From NCBI GenBank assembly GCA_949752745.1, contig OX457032.1, positions 17,338,720 to 17,402,719 on the forward strand: a stretch of DNA of 64,000 bases, in the 5' to 3' direction. The translations under genes and the position numbers were made by a program. This document shows, piece after piece, positions 20,638 through 29,600 of this stretch (position 1 is the stretch's first letter; each line of letters begins with the position of its first letter). The stretch is from Protula sp. h YS-2021. Taxonomy: Eukaryota; Annelida; Polychaeta; Sabellida; Serpulidae. Below the pieces are notes generated by a model that was not told where the DNA came from, ran no database searches, and worked only from the letters and a program-made list of their open reading frames with translations.

Positions 20638-23600
20638 AAAAAGAAAGAAAGAAAATGCAAAGGACATAGCCACCGGTTGAAAATGTATGGTTGTTGAAGA
20701 ACTGAACACAAGTGAGAACGTACCGAATCAAAACTTCCCTTCACTCAAACGGTGCGTGGAGTACAGTGAACCCTAACCTACAGTGTGCTCCTCAGTAACC
20801 CTAACCTACGGTGTTATCGCGGGGTTCAGGTTTCGAGAGATCCAGCAGGCTCGGTACAAACACAGCTTGGGAAAAGAACAACAGGCAGTCAAACAGTTAA
20901 CATCCCACATTCAAGACAGACATTTAAACACACACTGTAAAGGCAGATTGGATTTTAAAAAAACCAAAGTTGGTTGTGTTAAAATTCACTTGAAGACGCG
21001 CAAATAAAAAAAAAACCCAAAAGATTTACAGCACTAAGATGTCATTGTCTCAATGAATGGCAGTATAAGAAAAGCGTACGGACAAAACAAATCTCTGTCT
21101 CTGCTTTTCATTCCCAACAATACGCAACGCGTTTTAGGCTCTTCACCTGGCTCACACAGCACCTATTTCCAGTCATCATCCTCCAAAATTTGAATTCCCT
21201 AGATGTACCGCACACAAAACTTAACAATCAATGCAAAAAAAAAAAAAACTCCAAATGAAGAAAAAACATCCTAAAGAAATTAGAAAAGAAAACCAGCAAA
21301 ATTAAGTATCGTCTAAATCTACTGGAAGAGTCTTTTATTGTGTTTTTCTCAACATCTTTCCGACGGGGACAATTGCTGTTTTTTTATTATCGTACCAATG
21401 AATAAGTTTGATATTAATATTTTGTAAAAGGAAGCAGCCTGGAAGACTTAATAAAAGCAAGTCAACAGCTTGCGATATCCATTCAGTCCTGAAAGTCGAC
21501 AGTTAGAATTCCAAGCGGCGGAGCTTTTAGAATCCCAAACCGGCGGCGCTTGTAATTCAGGTCTGTTGCGGACACTGTAAAGAACATTTAACGATTGGCC
21601 CAAGTCAGGAATGAGAAGTATCTCAGCTTCGTTCTTGACTACAATGACATGCTGCTCTGTGTCAAGTACAGGCCCCTCTACACATCATTAACGGCCTTTT
21701 CGCGAGTTTTTTTGCCCCCTTCCTGCTAAGTTTTCTTTCCGAACTTTCTATGGCCCGGGAACACACTTGAATTTTAGTTTTCATCATTAAATAAATAATC
21801 ACCAACAACGAAGATTCATTTTAAAAGTCTTCCGCACACTGATTTTTTTTTTTTTTGTCATTTTTGCATAATATATTCACCAAGTTCAACGGGAACCAAT
21901 ATTTGATACTCTGATGCACAAAACATAACGAAACAGACACCCGTAGGTAATCACTGAATAATAAAACGGTATATGAATGTCGTTCTTAATACCCGGATTG
22001 TGTCTGAATACATCAGTGTAAATCCCACTTTTTGCCTGTCTGCACACAAGTTTTTAATATCTTCGATTCTGAATTCAAATCCGTGAATGATCTGGAATGT
22101 ATATATGCACATTTGTCTTTTCAAAGGGCGTAGAATTTCGTCACGTGCATAAAGTCAGGTACATTGCTTATTTTCTATATTTTTTTTTAAAGAATGTGAA
22201 CAATAGAAGTTTTCGATTCGATAATGGATTCCAATCACCGAGTTCGCTGAAGCACAATTGATATAAAATGTATCTGCATTCAATAGTAAAATCTTTAATA
22301 ACGTAAAATGATGACACTGCTATCTTACTGACATTTATAATGCTTGAAAGATTGTGAAAAAAAACTAGTAGAAAGAACGGTGCCTTATTCTGGCTCTTAT
22401 CATTCTCCCCAAGTCTCTGATTGTTGTCTATTTACACATTTGTTTCGACAATAGCAGTTCTTGTTTTACGTGACCCGCTAATTCTTTTTTTGAGGTTTCA
22501 TTTGAAATGGCAATAAGGGTTCAAGTTAAAACGTCATCCGAAGGCAGATTATTTACGTAAAGGATTTTCAAAAGCTTGTATTTCGTGATGCAACTATTGA
22601 TAAAGTTATTAGTGACATGAACAAGTATTAAAACACATCATGCAGTGAAAACATAAAAACACTATATACGCTACTAAAATTAACTGTCACGAAAAAGGTG
22701 AATCTGATCTATTTTTAAGCAGACGAACCTAGAATGCATCAGGCCCGGTATTTTCGTAACGAATGCTCGGGTACTGAATGCCAAAATTCAATACATCTGC
22801 TGACGCTTATCTAGCGTGCGAAGGATTGCAGAGAAGGCCACGCATAAACCCTCCTAATTAATTCCTCTGTCGCAAAAAAAAAAAAAAATCAGATGCCTTT
22901 TATGTAGGTTCATATGACCGCCTTCTTTGGTGTGAGCCGAAAATTATATGGTGAGCGACTGGCCCAACTTGTGGCCTTGTTTGTGCCCTCTTATCTGCGT
23001 GCTGACCACCCATCGCTTAAGCGTAAAAAGCCATGTTGATCTCTCCTTTTCTGTTAATTCTTTGCCCAGCATCGGTGGATGAATATAGTTTTTAAGACTT
23101 TAAAAACCCGTGTTTAAAATAATTCAAACCCGCTGAATTCCTTTCATAAATTGACATGAGAAGGGGCGCGAATAAATGGCCCTAACAAGTACTGGGCGAT
23201 AATAGCGGATTATAACCACTGTAACCGTTCTTTAGGTCATTTATGAAGTCTTGCGCGGTCCCTCTCGTGGAATATTTGCGGTCACTAAACTTGCAATGCT
23301 CTGTTTTCAGTTTGTTTCTGTCACCCGACAAAAAAAATATATATATATATATGAAAGAAAATAAAATCCCGGGCATTTAAGACAATTTCTTGGATTGTTA
23401 CATCTTTACACATTTGGGAATGGGTAGCTCCCTTTCAATTGTCTGACACTGCAACCTATCAAAAGTGTTTCTGCATACATTTTCAGTAGCACAGCCCAGC
23501 AATTAGAAAAATCTACCGTCTTTATGAAAAGTATTTTTTCCCCATAAAATTATGCTGATGTCAGTTTTGACTCATTCGCTAAACGCGTCTTCGCTTTGTC

Positions 23601-26600
23601 CCTCCGCGTAAGAAGACGATTAAATCTGTAATGTCCATTTAAGGTTCCCATATAGCACGTTTTGATTTTACTCCGAATGCATAAATTACGGGCCGATCAC
23701 CTTCGGCCTTTCTATTACAGAAAATAACCGTACACGTTGATTCAATAGCCATCCCTTTGAACTATACCAAAATGTGCAACGCCTTTCCTTTGATACTTGA
23801 CAAATTTGTTCAGATTTGCCTCTTAGGATCTGGTGTGGGGGCATCATAAAATGGTCTCTGGCATGAGGTTTGACCCCTAAACGAATTCATGCGGTACACA
23901 TTTCATTGACATTTTATAAGTAGGATAATTTACTAAATTACAAAGCCTTTGCCGAAAATGGTGTAAAAGATTCACGTTAGATAAAAGCTTAAAGAAGTAT
24001 TATTCACCACCGACAGGAATAAGGGAAGTTTTCGTTAAGACGATAATTTGATTCTCAAGTTTACACAGCCAAAATCTGTTGTCACCATAAACGTACGGCT
24101 GGCTGTAAAGAAATTAACTGAATATATGAAACAAGACAAGGCATACCCGTACCAATACAAAAGCATTAATGCATCCAATCAACACCCAAAGCATCCAAGG
24201 GAAAACTGGTCGTCGGACCTGGCGCTCGATCCAGGCAAACGATGCCAACAACTTCGCGTATTGGGCCGTGATTGGAGTGTTGTGGAAGAGGTCACATGAC
24301 CTGTGTAGAGTGAGAAACCCCCCTCAGAAAACAGACAGACTTGGACATTGTCAGTAGTGGTGGGAACTCATATCGAAGCATCACGGAAAGCAGAAATTCT
24401 CGATATCCTCAAAAGCTTGGAAATGCACGCACACAACAAAATCCAGGAACCAAACATCCGCCTGCCCCCAAAAACATAGAATTTGAGACTCAATCATTAC
24501 AGACTTGCTTACATTACTGCAAAAGAACGTGATTTATTTTTAACACTTACCGTCTTCGTCAACGAAAACAAAATGTGAAGATATTTAACTTGTAACATTT
24601 TGGAGCCTCAAATTATGAGTTGTTTAGAATAAGATTTGAAGAAACAAGAAGTGCTTCATAATAATTAAAAAAAAAAAGTGTCAGGAAACCTTCATGATAA
24701 TATATGGAGAGAATGCAATGTGTTTTGATCACGGAAGGTTTTATGGGGATACAACGTTTCTTTCACCAAACACATTGCGTTATTCTCCAATACCAATAAA
24801 AACTTTAAGAGTATACGTGTAAATTGAAAAGCCCTAAAATTGGAAATATTTGCTTGATTTAAGTTGAAAGGAATTGTTTGATTATATGGTGGCTAATAAA
24901 ATTATCTAACAGGCATCGTTATTTTACTGCCGTATAATAAAGCGGTGTCTTTGAAAGTGCCGTTGTTCAATAGCTTCGTCAAAAAGGCCTAGTTTGTTAA
25001 GAACTACACGCAAATTGATTCCTCCATATACATACAATGGTTGTACATACACAGCACAAGCCCAATAAACGCAAAAGCTTTCCCAATTCGTGTCCCATTT
25101 AACATTGCTTTGTTTAAATATAAACAACATTCTTTTGACGGCGTCAAAAGCATGGTCTGCGAGGCTAACCGAGCCTTCTGATGGAAATTTAGTTTTATCA
25201 GTTCAGACAAAAACAAAACTCACCAAATAAGTAATTAGTCATTTTATGCGGCCGTACTCACAAAAGTTAACTGCACAGTTAACTGATCCCGTTAACTGCT
25301 CCGTTGGCAACTAGGAATTGCGAAAATATACTAATAAATTTAAACCTGTTCAACAAAACAAAAGTAAACCTAAAATTTTTTACAGTATATTATTTTTTTT
25401 TAATATTTTATTTTCCCTTGATCAAACACTTTCACAGTTAACTAACTTCAGTTTCCTTTTGTGAATACCGGGGCAGACAGTGGTTTCTTGTTGGATACAT
25501 GTTGTCATAGACACCACGACTCCTGAAACTTTATTTTTGTCGGTATTTGAGTGCACATGAAATCTGTCACCATCCAGCCCCGGGCCGGGTTCGAACCCAC
25601 AACCTTCAGATTATCGGTCAAGCGCTCTGAAATTAACGACGCCTTCTCCTGCAGTTTAAATTTCCAATCTGTGATTCTGACACGTTCCATCTGCATAAAA
25701 ATATTTGAAATCTAATCTAACAAAAAAAAAAAAAAAAAAAAGAAAAGAACATAAAACCGACGGGAAGAATTTCACACCTTCCACACGCCACTTTCTAATC
25801 GTCACTTTTTTTTAACACAGTCTGTGAAATTACACGTTAAATTTCACCTTGAACGACATAAAATAACATACAAATTCCCAGCAAATAGGTCTACCGGTAA
25901 TTTTAATGGCGGTCCGCGGTAAAATCACATCAATGGTGTTTGGGGTGTAAAGACCGGTGACGCCTCGCTGCAGGGTTAGCATTACACGACCACTTTTGGC
26001 CAGCTTGGTAGTCTCAGGATTTCGTTGAGGAAAAGAAAACGTCCAACAAAACGAATGTCTTGGGAATTGAGTATGATTGGAAATACTGAACCTTCAGTAA
26101 TTAAAAGCTTCTCAGTCAATCTCAATATTAATATTAATATTATTATTATTATTTTACAATTTCGAAATTCTTGTAATGTGCAAATAAAAATAAAAACAAG
26201 TCTAGAAACGCTTGCAAACTTCTAGTGCATTTTGCATATGAGCCTCTAATGTCGACATCTGAATGAGGCGTTGAATTACTAATGTGCCGGTCAATCACAC
26301 TTTGCCTTACTGCAAGGCAGTTGCAAAAGACCTATATTTAATAAATGAACCTATTAGTTAAAAAAAAAACTTAAAAAACGCGATCAATATTGACAGACCG
26401 AGAATTTATCTCACCAGGTTGCTGAGAACTGTCCAGCGATTATAGAGTCAGTCCTGTCGGCCGTTGACGTCACACGCTGAATCCTCTTGGGAATCCCATG
26501 AAACGACGCGTAATTAGTTGAGCATTTTATGGCTTTATTGGGGGGGGGGAGAAGTGATGGGGGTCGCATTCGCCCGAATATAGCAGAACAATTAGTCCTA

Positions 26601-29600
26601 GTTATCAACACTAAAATACCGATACCAAGGTGAGGAGAAAACGATTCAATTAACGCCGTGTTTTCATAAAATTTGTCTAGGAAAACACGGCGGTTTTCCA
26701 CCAGGCGGGACAATTATGGCGTAATGTTGTTTTAGGTGTTTGCATAAATGGCTTACCAAAGCCGGTCGCTATTAAGCTCCTCTCCTCCTAGAGGAGACAC
26801 TTTGTGTCTGGTACAAAGCTTGACATGTGTTATACAATCTCAAAAGGTGGGAAGGGGGGGGGGGAGCAGGGGGGACGGGGGCGGTTGTAAATGGACATTC
26901 GTTTATTCAAGTTTCGCGTGTAACAGTCGCTGTTTTATTGCAAGATTCACCTCTGTTTTAGCCCCCCAGTGACGGGCTGTGTTTCTCGAAACATCAAAAA
27001 ATATCATTCTCGTAAAACAGCGTTAAATACACAAACTAAAATTTCACGTTTCTAGGGACATGCTTAATATTTTGCTCGAAAGACTTTGGTTTTATGGCAA
27101 TCTATGTAAAATGTACTTGGATCAACACCAGTGGATGAGGTTTCATACAACGCGTAACACTTGCTGGTACACCTACCCACACTAGATGGTGTCTGCGCCG
27201 TGTCCCTCGTGCGTCATGCTACGACTCTACGTCACGGAACGTCAACGCTAATACGTCACGAACGTCACGTACTACCTCCCCCCTCCACTCTCCTCCACAG
27301 AATCATCGACCGGTAATCTATACACGGCACAGTGCACGCTATTGGTGTCTTGCGACAGATATTAGGTATTAAAGGCAAGACTGCAAGCCAAGCAATATCC
27401 ATCATAGGGTCATGAATTTTTCACGTGCTATTTAGTTCCTGAACAAGTATCTGGGCTCTTACATTAATAGCACAGCCATTAGGTGAATGGATTCCTGAAA
27501 TATTCTAGAAAGTTTTCTTTAAAATTAAAAAAAAAATCAATACGTAAACAAAAAATTGCACTTGAGACTTGTTTTCAAATTTGGAAATTACCTCTGAAGA
27601 GATTGCAAGCGATATACGCATCACGTTTCATAGCATTTATTCAAGATTTAAAAAAAAAAAAAATGAAGAAGAAGGCAACAAAGACTGTGACGTGGTTTCT
27701 TCAGAAAGAACGTTACAAGCCACGGTGTATAGATGGATATCATATTCTTGTTCATTTGAATGGCTAACCTACTTGATCATAAGTGATTACAGCTGGAAGG
27801 AGTCAACTTGTTAATCCAAAATACAGTGAAAGGTCCCACCCAAGCCCAACAATTTTGCACTACCTTCTCCCCCTCACCCCCAATCCCCCCCCCCCCCACC
27901 CCTCCTCCAAACGTAACTCCTCCTTTTACGAAAATATGCCCTCGAGGATCACACAGTATGATGAATTTAACACTCATCACGCAATGTTTGTAGATCTAGT
28001 CGAATGGGGAAGCAAAAAATCTTTCCGGGTGACTGTTTTATTCGCGTTTTTTGATACGTTCATCTGTTCCATAGAAAAGATGATCAGAAAATTGTATTCA
28101 TAAGACTTCATAAGAGGGTTGATTTTATGCTTTGTATAATAAGCCCGCCTATTTCTTACAGTATCTTATGTTACGGCAAATTCAGTGTGCCAATTTCACG
28201 ACGAACCGATGTTTCGAGAACAATGAAGTTCGGACAATAATTTGACTCAAATAGGGGTCGAAGCCCGGTAGGTTTCACAAAATCAACTAGTGGCTCTCCG
28301 AACAAAAGGAATGGTCATTATATCCTACCCTGCAGTACAGTTTTTCCCTTCTTTTTTTACAGTGACTAATGGGTGGGTGGGTATTGAAATGTTTGAAGCC
28401 GAAAGCAAAATGCAGTCACCTGCACATGGTTCGTTCATTCAACTACTGAGATTTTGTAATTGGCTGAAAAAAACTGTAAATGTGATTTGTTTAGTAAACA
28501 AGGCACATGATATTATAGTATCAAATGTCTATAATTATTATTGATATATATATATATAACTAGTTTTAGCAATTTCTTCATCAAGGAAGGAGTCCGAAAG
28601 AATTCGATGTACATATAATAAGCTTCCAGTACAGAGGTTTTATGGAAACGAATCAGAGCTTATCTCTAGACTGACAGTGTTAGAAATGCGTTCCCTGTTT
28701 CTTGGAATCGTTATACTCGGGCTCCGGAATATACTCTACAGTTATCTCACGTGTGAACGGAGGCAGGAAATACTAAAATGCAACGTGACATCGACCATGT
28801 GACACCAACCACGAGGAGGTACATGAACCACGTGGATCACGTGATGTCGACCACGTGATGTCGACGCTGACCACCCGACATCGATCTCGAGCGACCGACC
28901 CAGACACCGACCACGTGGCGACGACATATTCGCGCCCGGACTGCATCTGGCAAGAAACAGTCTGAGAATTTCCTAAATCGACCGCTCACACTTATACGAA
29001 AGACCACGAACTGTTGAATGCACTTTCAGCATTATATCTGAAGCCGAAGTATTTCTTCAACGCCATTTCTCTTGAATACAACCAAGCCAGACTTAAACCC
29101 GAGTTTTAAACTTAGGCTCTGTCTATTTATAGATGTCATAAAGCATTTACAAATAAAACAGATCTTCGCTAATCCAAATAAATACCACTTCTCAAGCAAA
29201 CTCATAAAGAGTGGAGGAAGTTCGATGAGCACATGCGCACACCACAAAGGCTGTTCTGCACACAAAACGATCGACCGGATGCAATAAGCCAACTCACTCT
29301 GATAATAAGAGAACTGCAGATAATTGTACATTTCGGGCAAGAACTTCGGAATGTACTCTCCATCGAACGTCCGCAGTTTGACCTCACATTTCTGTCGGCA
29401 CCGCAAAACATCCAGCCAGTGATCTGAGACAAACGAGAAAAAACAAAAAACAAAAAACGACATTCTCGCGTTAAGCATAAATTCCAACTTGCACATCTAT
29501 TTTAACAACGAAGTATTCGAGTAAGATTTGCGTATATTAAAGATCACCACTTTGACAGGCTTACTTTTGCTGTGAGCATTTAACCTAAACTTCCAGTCAT

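Larger units (their letters stand above)
19774..29297. other. P3H intron 4 (unique part)
   Basis: Most of a 9.9-kb intron. A+T-rich with poly-T/poly-G at 19988-20039, a long A-run at about 20605-20635, two transposon-like pieces (25250-25484, 25560-25665), ACGTCA-rich text at 27225-27270 and a CACGTG cluster (28748-28917). No exon, RNA gene or nested gene recognised; the open frames here look like chance. Confidence 0.55.

Noticed and set aside
25560..25665. Functional tRNA gene
   Set aside because: T-arm and B-box are good but the D-arm is shortened and the acceptor stem does not pair; called SINE-like instead.
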